From: Oceanospirillaceae bacterium
Lineage (GTDB): Bacteria > Pseudomonadota > Gammaproteobacteria > Pseudomonadales > Balneatricaceae
Assembly (NCBI GenBank): GCA_003521845.1
Contig: DPHB01000057.1
Span: forward strand, 11,400 to 33,956
Reading direction: 5' to 3'
Length of the DNA: 22,557 nucleotides
Notes under the pieces: generated by a model
The model's input: only the letters and a program-made list of their open reading frames with translations
Told to the model about the DNA's origin: nothing
Database searches by the model: none
Program-made: the position numbers and the translations under genes
Part shown: positions 1-6,719 of the stretch, piece by piece
Layout: every line of letters begins with the position of its first letter
Numbering within the stretch: position 1 is the stretch's first letter

Positions 1-1
1 T

Positions 2-100
2 ATCTGGCGTGATCATCGTGTAGAACGCATTTGGGATGGTACTAGTGAGATCCAACGCCATATTATCTCCCGAGCCATGCTGCGCCCGCACGAAAGTTAA
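2..100 (+). CDS. Acyl-CoA dehydrogenase, C-terminal end (partial)
   Basis: Only the last 32 codons lie in the window. They read IWRDHRVERIWDGTSEIQRH and then IISRAMLRPHES before a TAA stop. The RIWDGTSEIQR(x)II(A/S)R motif is the C-terminal signature of the FAD-dependent acyl-CoA dehydrogenase family, in the helical domain near the FAD/dimer interface. These enzymes form a trans-2 double bond in acyl-CoA thioesters. The next gene on the same strand is an ADP-forming acyl-CoA synthetase, so the pair could activate and then oxidise the same acid. The 165-bp gap holding repeats means co-transcription is not certain. The substrate cannot be inferred from this fragment. Confidence 0.85.
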   Translation: MWRDHRVERIWDGTSEIQRHIISRAMLRPHES

Positions 101-118
101 GTTTAATAACTGAAAACC

Positions 119-172
119 GTCATCGCGAGCCCATTATTTGTCATCGCGAGCTAATTATCTGTCATCGCGAGC
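119..172 (+). repeat. 21-bp tandem repeat, about 2.6 units
   Basis: GTCATCGCGAGC occurs at 119, 140 and 161, an exact 21-bp period. The first two units end in similar AT-rich tails (CCATTATTT and TAATTATCT). The third runs into the palindromic element that follows. The array therefore looks like a repeated copy of the head of a REP-like element. Confidence 0.8.
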
Positions 173-247
173 GCAGCGTGGCGACCTCTTCGGCCCAGTA
201 CTGCGCCCCCTAGAGATTGCCACGTCGCGACGCGACTCGCACAGACA
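161..247. repeat. REP-like palindrome of the GTCATTGCGAGC family
   Basis: The left arm GTCATCGCGAGC...GGCGACCTC is imperfectly complementary to the right arm GAGATTGCCACG...CTCGCACAGAC. This GTCAT(T/C)GCGAGC...GGCAATCTC pattern is a widespread intergenic repeat type in proteobacteria. It ends 18 bp before the acyl-CoA synthetase start codon, so any transcript from upstream would carry it in the 5' leader. Confidence 0.65.
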
Positions 248-265
248 TAACCGAGTGGGAACACC

Positions 266-2302
266 ATGAACAAACAACGCCTACAACGCCTACTGGCGCC
301 CAAGAGCATTGCCGTATTTGGCGCACGTGGTGCCGACTTTGCCATTCGCGAAAGCCAGAAACTAGGCTTTGCAGGGCCTATTTATGCTGTACACCCAAAA
401 CGTGACGAGCTAGCCGGCCTGCCCTGCCTAAACTCTCCTGCAGATTTACCAGCAGCCCCTGATGCAGCCTATGTGGCCGTTAACGCCGAAGCAGCTATTG
501 AAATTGTTGGGCAACTTAGCGCCATGGGTGCCGGCGGTGCTGTGCTTTATGCTTCGGGTTTTAGCGAAGTAGGTAGCGCAGGTGCAGAACGTCAACGGCG
601 CTTGTTAGAAGCAGCCGGTGACATGCCCATTATCGGCCCCAATTGCTACGGTGTAGTAAATGCCTTGGATAAGGCCGTACTCTGGCCAGACCAACACGGC
701 CTAGCTCAAGTTGACCAAGGCGTAGGGATCATTACCCAAAGCGGCAACATCGGTCTAAATATGACCATGCAGCAAGTTGGCCTTCCAGTGGCCTACATGT
801 TCACCATGGGTAACCAAGCCCAAGTAGACATAGCCGCTATCGTCGATGCCATGCTGGACGACCCTAGAGTAACGGCTATCGGCCTACACATTGAAGGTAT
901 CAATGATCTACAAGCCTTTGATGCCGCGGCCCGTCGCGCCTTAGAAAAGCGAATCCCTATTGTGGCCATCAAGTCAGGTCGTACCGAAGCCGCTGCTAAA
1001 ATAGCCATGTCTCACACCAGTTCCTTAACCGGCTCCAACCAGTTATTTGATGCCTTGTTTATTCGCTTAGGTATCGCCCGCGTAAACACTGTACCGGAGT
1101 TTTTAGAAACCCTAAAACTACTCAGCCTCAACGGGCCGCTACCCAATAATCGTATTGCCTCAATGAGCTGCTCTGGTGGCGAAGCCGGTATGATGGCGGA
1201 CCTGATTGCCAACACCAGTTTGGAGTTTGCTGATCTTACACAGCCACAAACGCAAGCTATCCAAGCCACCCTCAATGACTATGTAGACGTATCTAATCCG
1301 CTAGATTACCACACCTATATTTGGGGCGACGTGGCAGCCATGACGGACACCTTTGGTGCCATGATGGCGGCCGAGTTTAGTGCCACTATGCTGCTATTGG
1401 ACTGGCCCAACTACCCCAACGCCGACCCACAAGAATGGGATGATGCTTTACTCGCTTTGGCCAATGCGGCCAAGGCCGGTGGTCACAAGGCCATACTTTT
1501 ATCTTCCATGGCTGAATGTTTGCCAGCCCACGCTATTACCCTATGCCAAACATACGGGGTCACACCCATGATTGGGCTAGATACTTGTTTACAGGCACTG
1601 GCGCATGCACATAACATCCACCAAGCTTTCCAGAGCGCCATTCCCGCCCCCCTGCTAGTGTCGGTAGGGAATGCCAATGCAGACAAACTGATTAACGAAT
1701 ACAAGGCTAAACAAGCCTTGGCGACCCATGGGCTTGCCATTCCACCTGGAGGCTTGGCCGATAGCGTACAAACGGCCACGGCCCTAGCGCAAAACATTGG
1801 CTACCCAGTCACCCTGAAAGCCGTGAGTGACACACTTGCCCACAAGACCGAAATGGACGCTGTTCGACTGAATATCTGCAGTGACGCCGAAGTAGCCCAA
1901 GCTGCCCAACACCTATTGGGGCTAGCGGATACTATGTTGGTAGAAAGCATGGAACAAGACATACTGGCAGAGCTGATCATAGGTGTTAACAACGACCCCT
2001 TATTCGGCAACTACCTAGTGGTTGGTGCTGGTGGCATCCTAGTAGAGCTACTCCAAGACAGCCAACTGCTACTCATGCCTTTTAACCAAGCTGACGTACA
2101 CCAAGCCCTGCAAAGCCTAGCCATCAAGCCCTTGCTAGATGGCTACCGTGGCAAACCTGCTTGTGATCAACAAGCAATCGTGAATGCCATCATGAGCGTG
2201 GCTAGCTACGTTCAGCAACACCCGGTAGCAGAAATGGATATTAACCCACTATTGGCCAAAGCTGATGGTTGTGTGGCGGTAGACGCACTGATTCGGACCT
2301 AG
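266..2302 (+). CDS. ADP-forming acyl-CoA synthetase (fused alpha/beta, ATP-grasp)
   Basis: The 678-aa protein has the layout of fused acetyl-CoA synthetase (ADP-forming)-type ligases. It has an N-terminal CoA-binding Rossmann domain (about 5-130), succinyl-CoA-ligase-like domains (about 150-450) and a C-terminal ATP-grasp domain (about 470-678). The predicted phospho-histidine is H250 in MSHTSSLTG, matching the family SHTGSLAG motif. In the ATP-grasp part, LKAVSDTLAHKTEM matches the usual LK.VSPDI.HKSD. These enzymes couple acyl-CoA and NTP or NDP interconversion through a phospho-histidine. ATG 266 is preceded by GTGGGA. Being next to an acyl-CoA dehydrogenase suggests activation of an organic acid for beta-oxidation-type chemistry; the substrate is unknown. 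The family call is firm. Confidence 0.9.
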   Translation: MNKQRLQRLLAPKSIAVFGARGADFAIRESQKLGFAGPIYAVHPKRDELAGLPCLNSPADLPAAPDAAYVAVNAEAAIEIVGQLSAMGAGGAVLYASGFSEVGSAGAERQRRLLEAAGDMPIIGPNCYGVVNALDKAVLWPDQHGLAQVDQGVGIITQSGNIGLNMTMQQVGLPVAYMFTMGNQAQVDIAAIVDAMLDDPRVTAIGLHIEGINDLQAFDAAARRALEKRIPIVAIKSGRTEAAAKIAMSHTSSLTGSNQLFDALFIRLGIARVNTVPEFLETLKLLSLNGPLPNNRIASMSCSGGEAGMMADLIANTSLEFADLTQPQTQAIQATLNDYVDVSNPLDYHTYIWGDVAAMTDTFGAMMAAEFSATMLLLDWPNYPNADPQEWDDALLALANAAKAGGHKAILLSSMAECLPAHAITLCQTYGVTPMIGLDTCLQALAHAHNIHQAFQSAIPAPLLVSVGNANADKLINEYKAKQALATHGLAIPPGGLADSVQTATALAQNIGYPVTLKAVSDTLAHKTEMDAVRLNICSDAEVAQAAQHLLGLADTMLVESMEQDILAELIIGVNNDPLFGNYLVVGAGGILVELLQDSQLLLMPFNQADVHQALQSLAIKPLLDGYRGKPACDQQAIVNAIMSVASYVQQHPVAEMDINPLLAKADGCVAVDALIRT

Positions 2303-2319
2303 TCCAATAGAGCCTGATA

Positions 2320-2367
2320 GGGGACTGGCTCTTGTTTATTTGCGTAGCGAATAAAAAGTGCCTGTCC
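2320..2367 (+). repeat. GGGACTGGC/GTGCCTGTCC hairpin repeat, copy 1 (plus)
   Basis: This is a plus-oriented copy with an outer stem GGGGACTGG / CCTGTCC and an inner stem TTATTTGC / GCGAATAA around GTA. It sits 18 bp after the synthetase stop and forms an inverted pair with the copy at 2383-2418, so it may act as a 3' end structure. Confidence 0.85.
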
Positions 2368-2382
2368 TCAAATACCAACAAA

Positions 2383-2418
2383 GGGACAGGTATTTCCCTA
2401 CGGGAAAAGCCAGTCCCC
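2383..2418 (-). repeat. GGGACTGGC hairpin repeat, copy 2 (inverted, short TTTCCC form)
   Basis: Read on the minus strand it is GGGGACTGGC, then TTTTCCC-GTA-GGGAAA, then TACCTGTCCC. The outer stem has one mismatch. The apical stem is TTTCCC/GGGAAA instead of the TTTGC/GCAAA of other copies, and still pairs perfectly. Confidence 0.85.
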
Positions 2419-2480
2419 GGACTTCCCTCAAGCAAACCCCATCAGCTACAATGCCAACAATTGCAATTTCGGACCATAAC

Positions 2481-3455
2481 ATGACCCGCAAAGTTGGCTT
2501 TTTATTACTGCCCCGCTTTTCCATGCTCTCGCTAATGAGCGCCTTGGAACCCTTGCGTGTGGCCAACCGCTTTGCTGGCAACCTATATGAATGGTCATTT
2601 ATAGGGGCTACCACAGACGCCGAACTAGGTGATGCCGTACCGGCCAGTAATGGCATCCCGGTGTCGGTTATACCTATGTCCGAAATCAATAAGCTTGACC
2701 GCCTGTTTGTCTGTGCCAGTTACGCACCCCAAGATTACCTAAGCCCAGCCATTACTCATTGGCTCAAGCACCGAGCGCGGGAAGGTACTCACATTGGCGC
2801 CTTAGAGACCGGCTGCTACGCCCTGGCCGCCGCTGACCTAATAAGCAACCACAACACCGCCATGCATTGGGAAAGCCAGGCCGCCTTTAACGAAACCTAC
2901 CCTAGCTTAAGTTTGTGCCACAGTATTTTTAATGACGACGGCAAGCGCTTCACTTGCGCTGGTGGTTCTGGCTCTATGGATTTGGTATTGCACCAAATTA
3001 GCCAAGATCAAGACGAACAACTAGCCGACCGCGTTGCTAACTCCCTGATCCATCAGCGCCACCACCAAAGTGAAGTTAGCCAACGCTCAGTACTGCTACA
3101 TAGCCCACAACAACAAGCCCTAAGTCCCGTCGTAGACGCCATGGCAGCGAATATAGAACACCCCCTAGAAGCAGCGGAGTTGGCAAGCATTCAAAAAGTC
3201 AGCGAACGCACCTTGCAACGACAGTTTAAACAAGCCTTTGGGCTAGCACCACGCACCTGGTACCTACAGATGCGCCTGCAACGGGCACGGCAATTGTTGC
3301 ATGAAAGCAATTTATCGGTAATGCAGGTGGGTATTGCCTGTGGGTTTGGCAGCAACGAAAATTTCTGCCGCCAATACAAAACCATGTTTGGCCACCCGCC
3401 TAGCCGTGACCGCAAGCTGGACTACGCTAGCACGTTTAGCTCACCAGTAGCTTAA
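2481..3455 (+). CDS. GlxA-family AraC-type transcriptional regulator (first)
   Basis: The 324-aa protein has an N-terminal DJ-1/PfpI-like (glutamine amidotransferase-like) domain starting KVGFLLLPRFSMLSLMSALE and a C-terminal AraC DNA-binding domain with two helix-turn-helices (about 215-312: SERTLQRQFKQAFG, then IACGFGSNENFCRQYKTMFG). The DJ-1 elbow is ALETGCYALA, so a Cys sits at the nucleophile position. Regulators of this build include GbdR and CdhR, which control betaine and carnitine catabolism in Pseudomonas. I chose ATG 2481 because homologues begin close to the KVGFLLLP strand; ATG 2451 is also possible. Starts further upstream fall in the hairpin repeat. It is convergent with a second regulator of the same family. 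Ligand and targets are not shown by the sequence. Confidence 0.9.
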   Translation: MTRKVGFLLLPRFSMLSLMSALEPLRVANRFAGNLYEWSFIGATTDAELGDAVPASNGIPVSVIPMSEINKLDRLFVCASYAPQDYLSPAITHWLKHRAREGTHIGALETGCYALAAADLISNHNTAMHWESQAAFNETYPSLSLCHSIFNDDGKRFTCAGGSGSMDLVLHQISQDQDEQLADRVANSLIHQRHHQSEVSQRSVLLHSPQQQALSPVVDAMAANIEHPLEAAELASIQKVSERTLQRQFKQAFGLAPRTWYLQMRLQRARQLLHESNLSVMQVGIACGFGSNENFCRQYKTMFGHPPSRDRKLDYASTFSSPVA

Positions 3456-3468
3456 GCACAGTATTTGC

Positions 3469-3505
3469 GGGACTGGCTTTGTTGCGCAGCAAAAGTGCCT
3501 GTCCC
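3469..3505 (+). repeat. GGGACTGGC hairpin repeat, copy 3 (plus)
   Basis: Outer arms GGGACTGGC and GTGCCTGTCCC surround the inner stem TTGC-GCA-GCAA. It lies 13 bp after the first GlxA regulator and pairs in inverted orientation with copy 4. Together they fill the gap between two convergent genes and could terminate both transcripts. Confidence 0.85.
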
Positions 3506-3550
3506 TGTCATCGACTTGCAACCAAATTAAGACTTAGCATTTTTCACAAA

Positions 3551-3596
3551 GGACCAGCACTTTTATGCGCTGCGCGAATAAACCAGAGCCAGTCCC
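3551..3596 (-). repeat. GGGACTGGC hairpin repeat, copy 4 (inverted, diverged)
   Basis: Read on the minus strand it starts GGGACTGGCTCTGG and ends AAAGTGCTGGTCC, so the right arm has drifted from CCTGTCCC. The apical stem is TTCGC-GCA-GCGCA, a third variant that keeps the GC pairs. It lies 5 bp from the stop of the minus-strand regulator. Confidence 0.75.
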
Positions 3597-3601
3597 TGCA
3601 C

Positions 3602-4579
3602 TTACCCCAAACGCACCTGTTGTACCCTATCCCTACTCGGTGCGACGCCAAAAAAGAGTTTATAAGCGCGGGTAAAATGTGCCGCCGATGCAAAGCCACA
3701 AGCTACGCCAATATCCACCACTTGTTGATCTGTTTGCTGCAATAACGCCCTGGCCCTCTGTAAGCGTTTTTGTCGATAAAAACGCCCTGGAGGCTGCTGT
3801 ATATGGCGGTTAAACAAACGCTCTAACTCACGTTCTGATATGTTTACCTGCCTCGCAAGTTCAGGAATACTTAGAGGCTCTTCTAAGTTTTCTTCCATGC
3901 TGTTAATCACCGTCAATACCTTGCTATTGTTGGTACCATGGCGCATGCCATCATGCAAACGTTGGGGTGACTTACCTTCACGCACATGACCATAGATCAA
4001 CTCATCCGACACAGCCAAGGCCAAACCGTGACCACGCTGACTCTCGATCAGATACAACATCATGTCCAATCCTGACATACCACCTGAACAAGTCATGCGC
4101 CTGCCATCCACTTCATAAAGCTCATCGACGACTTCAACACGACGAAACACTTCCTTGAAGGCGACCAGGTTTTCCCAATGAATGGTGGCACGAAAACCAT
4201 TCAATAATCCCGCCTTAGCTAACAACAAACTCCCCGTATCCTGGCTACCCAGCCACAAGCCCTTGCGAGAAACCTGTTGTAGCCACTTACCTAGTTGGTC
4301 TGTGTAGCCCAGCTCTGGCTCAAAACCGGCACACACCATCAACACATCAAAAGCCTGCGCTTTTTGAATACTTGTATGAGGCACCAGTGCCATACCATTA
4401 CTCGCCAGCACGGGTTCGCCTTGCGCAGACAACACCTGCCAGGCATACAAATCCTCACCTGACAAAGAATTGGCCTGACGCAGAGGGTCCACCAAGGCTG
4501 AAAAACCAATCATGGAAAAGCCCGGGATCAGCAAAAAGGCTACTCTCACTTGCTGACTATTGGCTATGGGGGCAAACAT
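3602..4579 (-). CDS. GlxA-family AraC-type transcriptional regulator (second)
   Basis: The 325-aa protein has a DJ-1/PfpI-like sensor domain (about 11-190, VRVAFLLIPGFSMIGFSALV) and a C-terminal AraC domain with two helix-turn-helices (ISERELERLFNRHI, then VACGFASAAHFTRAYKLFFG). At the DJ-1 elbow it reads SQDTGSLLLA, with Ser where the first regulator has Cys. It is divergent from the thioesterase gene, the classic arrangement for control of that gene. ATG 4579 is the first ATG. The frame stays open to GTG 4591 and TTG 4609, and the TTG has a weak AGGT ahead of it, so the N-terminus could be up to 10 residues longer. It resembles GbdR/CdhR-type regulators of quaternary amine catabolism, but the effector is an inference. 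Confidence 0.88.
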   Translation of the reverse strand: MFAPIANSQQVRVAFLLIPGFSMIGFSALVDPLRQANSLSGEDLYAWQVLSAQGEPVLASNGMALVPHTSIQKAQAFDVLMVCAGFEPELGYTDQLGKWLQQVSRKGLWLGSQDTGSLLLAKAGLLNGFRATIHWENLVAFKEVFRRVEVVDELYEVDGRRMTCSGGMSGLDMMLYLIESQRGHGLALAVSDELIYGHVREGKSPQRLHDGMRHGTNNSKVLTVINSMEENLEEPLSIPELARQVNISERELERLFNRHIQQPPGRFYRQKRLQRARALLQQTDQQVVDIGVACGFASAAHFTRAYKLFFGVAPSRDRVQQVRLG

Positions 4580-4708
4580 TGATGACAACACGGGTGACAA
4601 CAAAAGCAACTACCTGTCGATATATAACAACTATTATGCGATATTAGTCATTCTTGCACGCCATAGCAAACGCAAAATAGCACCCACATTGAATATTGGA
4701 AAACTATC
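4580..4708. promoter_or_regulatory. Divergent control region between GlxA regulator and thioesterase
   Basis: This 129-bp AT-rich gap separates two divergent starts, so both promoters and any AraC-type operator must lie here or in the gene ends. A good ribosome-binding site (GGAAAA) precedes the thioesterase ATG. I could not fix convincing -35/-10 boxes or operator half-sites by eye. Confidence 0.4.
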
Positions 4709-5182
4709 ATGAACGCACCACTTCGCACCCTTGAAAGTAAAGTTATAGAACAATGGATTGATTACAATGGCCACCTAAACGAAGCCTATTACCTGGTTAT
4801 TTTTAGCCAGGCCACGGATGCCATACAAGACTACCTAGGCATGACCTTTGACAACATAAAAAGCTCTGGCTACACCCTATTTACCGTAGAAACCCACCTA
4901 CGTTACCTACAAGAAATAGGCCTAGGCAAAGACGTATATGTAACCACACAGATCATAGAAAGCGACAACAAGCGCATGCGCCTATTCCACAGCATGTACA
5001 ACGCCCAAGACGAACTATTAGCCACAGCAGAAAAATTGTTTTTGAGTTACAACCTACAACAAGAACGTGTGGTCAATTTTAATGAGGAGTTTGCCAGCAA
5101 CCTAGCAACTCTTGTAGAAGAGCAAAGCCAACTGTCAATGCCAGAAGCGGCAGGCGCAGGTATTGCTTTGCAGAAAAAGTAG
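4709..5182 (+). CDS. Hotdog-fold acyl-CoA thioesterase, CdhB-like (betainyl-CoA thioesterase type)
   Basis: The 157-aa protein is a single hotdog domain of the 4-hydroxybenzoyl-CoA thioesterase type. Near residues 18-27 it has the catalytic-loop motif DYNGHLNEAYY, where the Asp and the GH(L/M)N pattern are typical of the family. The sequence resembles the betainyl-CoA thioesterases (CdhB) of carnitine catabolism, which hydrolyse betainyl-CoA to glycine betaine and CoA and in some bacteria are fused to L-carnitine dehydrogenase. Here it is a separate gene, divergent from a GlxA regulator and convergent with a betaine-type homocysteine methyltransferase. That context fits a role in making or using betaine. 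No carnitine dehydrogenase or BKACE gene is present in the window, so the substrate stays an inference. Confidence 0.8.
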   Translation: MNAPLRTLESKVIEQWIDYNGHLNEAYYLVIFSQATDAIQDYLGMTFDNIKSSGYTLFTVETHLRYLQEIGLGKDVYVTTQIIESDNKRMRLFHSMYNAQDELLATAEKLFLSYNLQQERVVNFNEEFASNLATLVEEQSQLSMPEAAGAGIALQKK

Positions 5183-5200
5183 AACCGGTTGGGGTATTTG

Positions 5201-5242
5201 GGGGACTGGCTCCTATTTGCGCAGCAAAAAGTGCCTGTCCCC
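5201..5242 (+). repeat. GGGACTGGC hairpin repeat, copy 5 (plus)
   Basis: Nearly perfect long form: GGGGACTGGC, inner stem TTTGC-GCA-GCAAA, then GTGCCTGTCCCC. It lies between the convergent thioesterase and homocysteine methyltransferase genes, 18 bp and 7 bp from their stops, consistent with a bidirectional 3' end element. Confidence 0.88.
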
Positions 5243-5249
5243 AATATAA

Positions 5250-6302
5250 CTAACGACGACGCGAACGACGCTGCTTAGTGGCTTCACCACTAGCAGACCC
5301 ACCTTCCACGCTTAAATCACCGTCAAATTGTGCTGCGCCACCTTTAGACACCTCACCCAGTTCGGCAACAATCGCCTCTAAGCTAGGCGCTTCGCCCTTA
5401 GTATGCGCATCCAAAGCTTGGCGCATTGCAGCAACATGGCCCGGCGATGTGCCACAGCAACCGCCAACAATATCGGCACCGGCATCCACCGCCATCGTGG
5501 CGTATTTGGCCATTAATTCTGGTGTGCCATTGTAATGTATCGCACCGTCTACATATTCAGGAATACCACAGTTGGCTTTAGCCACAATTATCGCCTTGTC
5601 ACCACCTGGCGCCTTGCGCATATTGCGTACTGCCAACACCAATTCCGAAGCACCAACGCCACAGTTGGAACCACAAGCATAAGGATGATGCTCATCATGA
5701 CCACAAGCATGTACCATGTCGGCTGGAGTAACACCCATCATAGAACGGCCGTTGGTATCAAAACTAAAGGTACACACAACTGGCAAACCCGATTGGCTTG
5801 CGCCTTCAATGGCCCATTGTGCTTCTTCTAGAGAAGACATGGTTTCGATCCAAGCCACATCAGCACCGGCTTCTTTAACCGCTAATGCTTGTTCGGTAAA
5901 AGCGGCAACGGCGGCTTCTTTCGTTAGCGCACCCATGGGCACCGGCAATTCACCCGTGGGACCAATAGAAGCGCCTACCAATACCTTACGGCCGTCAGCA
6001 GCATCGGCTACTTCTTTGGCCAAACGTACACCCGCCATGTTTAGCTCTGCCACCCGATCCTGGGCATTGTGCAAAGCCATACGGAAGTGTGTACCACCAA
6101 AGGTATTGCTTAATATAATGTCAGATCCAGCATCAACAAAGCTTTTGTAGTGGGCCTTGATACGATCGGGGTGGTCCACATTCCACAATTCCGGTGCATC
6201 TCCAGTTTGTAGCCCCATACTAAACAAGTTGGTACCAGTAGCGCCATCGGCTAATAAGTAGCCTTTTTCGGCCAACGCTCTTTCTAATGCATTTTCGCTC
6301 AT
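5250..6302 (-). CDS. Homocysteine S-methyltransferase, betaine-homocysteine (BHMT/Bmt) type
   Basis: The 350-aa protein has the Zn-dependent homocysteine S-methyltransferase TIM barrel. The N-terminal DGATGT (19-24) is the homocysteine loop. The three zinc cysteines are C214 in GSNCGVG and C282-C283 in GGCCGT. It resembles the betaine-homocysteine methyltransferases of alphaproteobacteria, which move a methyl group from glycine betaine to homocysteine to give dimethylglycine and methionine. After the barrel (about residue 305) comes a low-complexity tail that ends QRRSRRR. I chose ATG 6302, preceded by GGAA; a TTG at 6317 is possible but less likely. It is divergent from an MttB-family methyltransferase, so the methyl donor could be betaine itself or a methylated corrinoid; the sequence does not decide. 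Confidence 0.88.
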   Translation of the reverse strand: MSENALERALAEKGYLLADGATGTNLFSMGLQTGDAPELWNVDHPDRIKAHYKSFVDAGSDIILSNTFGGTHFRMALHNAQDRVAELNMAGVRLAKEVADAADGRKVLVGASIGPTGELPVPMGALTKEAAVAAFTEQALAVKEAGADVAWIETMSSLEEAQWAIEGASQSGLPVVCTFSFDTNGRSMMGVTPADMVHACGHDEHHPYACGSNCGVGASELVLAVRNMRKAPGGDKAIIVAKANCGIPEYVDGAIHYNGTPELMAKYATMAVDAGADIVGGCCGTSPGHVAAMRQALDAHTKGEAPSLEAIVAELGEVSKGGAAQFDGDLSVEGGSASGEATKQRRSRRR

Positions 6303-6405
6303 AATGACAAATTCCAAAGAAATTGATGATTTGCGCTATTTTAAAGCCTTAACGGGCCATTTTCCAAGCACCAAGCCACATAAAAGCGAGAGATATTTTC
6401 AGATA

Positions 6406-6426
6406 AACATGAATATCACTCATGTT
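6406..6426. promoter_or_regulatory. Inverted repeat AACATG-N9-CATGTT
   Basis: A perfect 6-bp inverted repeat with a 9-bp AT-rich spacer lies in the divergent control region, about 100 bp upstream of the homocysteine methyltransferase start. The spacing would fit a dimeric operator. There is no independent evidence of protein binding. Confidence 0.35.
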
Positions 6427-6439
6427 AACCTCCTGTATA

Positions 6440-6475
6440 GGGGACTGGCTTTTCCCGCAGGGAAGTGCCTGTCCC
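6440..6475 (+). repeat. GGGACTGGC hairpin repeat, copy 6 (plus, short TTCCC form)
   Basis: GGGGACTGGC, apical stem TTCCC-GCA-GGGAA, then GTGCCTGTCCC. It is the same short form as copy 2 and is paired with the inverted copy 7. Unlike most copies it sits in a 5' region between divergent genes. Confidence 0.85.
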
Positions 6476-6502
6476 TCTACACTAACTCTACACCGCCCAT
6501 GA

Positions 6503-6549
6503 GGACAGGCACTTTTTAGCCGCTACGCGTATAAATAAGAGCCAGTCCC
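6503..6549 (-). repeat. GGGACTGGC hairpin repeat, copy 7 (inverted)
   Basis: Read on the minus strand it runs GGGACTGGCTCTTATTTA to AAAAAGTGCCTGTCC. The apical part ACGCGTAGCGGC differs from the other copies. It makes an inverted pair with copy 6, 27 bp away. Confidence 0.8.
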
Positions 6550-6719
6550 TGCAAGCCATGTCGCTATAAAACCATATCTATGCCGTTTTAAAGTAGATGT
6601 GAGTCGCCAGACCGTCAGCAGCAAAACCGACATAACGGCACAATGCCCACATCATTACACCTTGCTGTCTGCCCTTACCCATTTCTTAGGCAGCAGCACA
6701 ACTCAGTCAGGAGCATACT

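Larger units (their letters stand above)
6303..6719. promoter_or_regulatory. 417-bp divergent intergenic region between the two methyltransferase genes
   Basis: No gene is seen here. The region holds an inverted repeat AACATG-N9-CATGTT, an inverted pair of GGGACTGGC hairpins, and 170 bp of unassigned leader before the MttB-family start, which has a clear AGGAG ribosome-binding site at 6709-6713. I looked for a cobalamin or SAM riboswitch pattern and did not recognise one. Confidence 0.55.

Noticed and set aside
2358..2480. Upstream extension of the first GlxA regulator by 41 residues
   Set aside because: The extension is translated from the inverted hairpin repeat and has no ribosome-binding site; homologues begin near KVGFLLLP.
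5535..6150. Open frames on the plus strand inside the homocysteine methyltransferase gene
   Set aside because: They are antisense to a gene with clear catalytic motifs and show no domain of their own.
6550..6719. Cobalamin or SAM riboswitch ahead of the MttB-family gene
   Set aside because: No recognisable B12-box or SAM-box pattern was seen in the leader.
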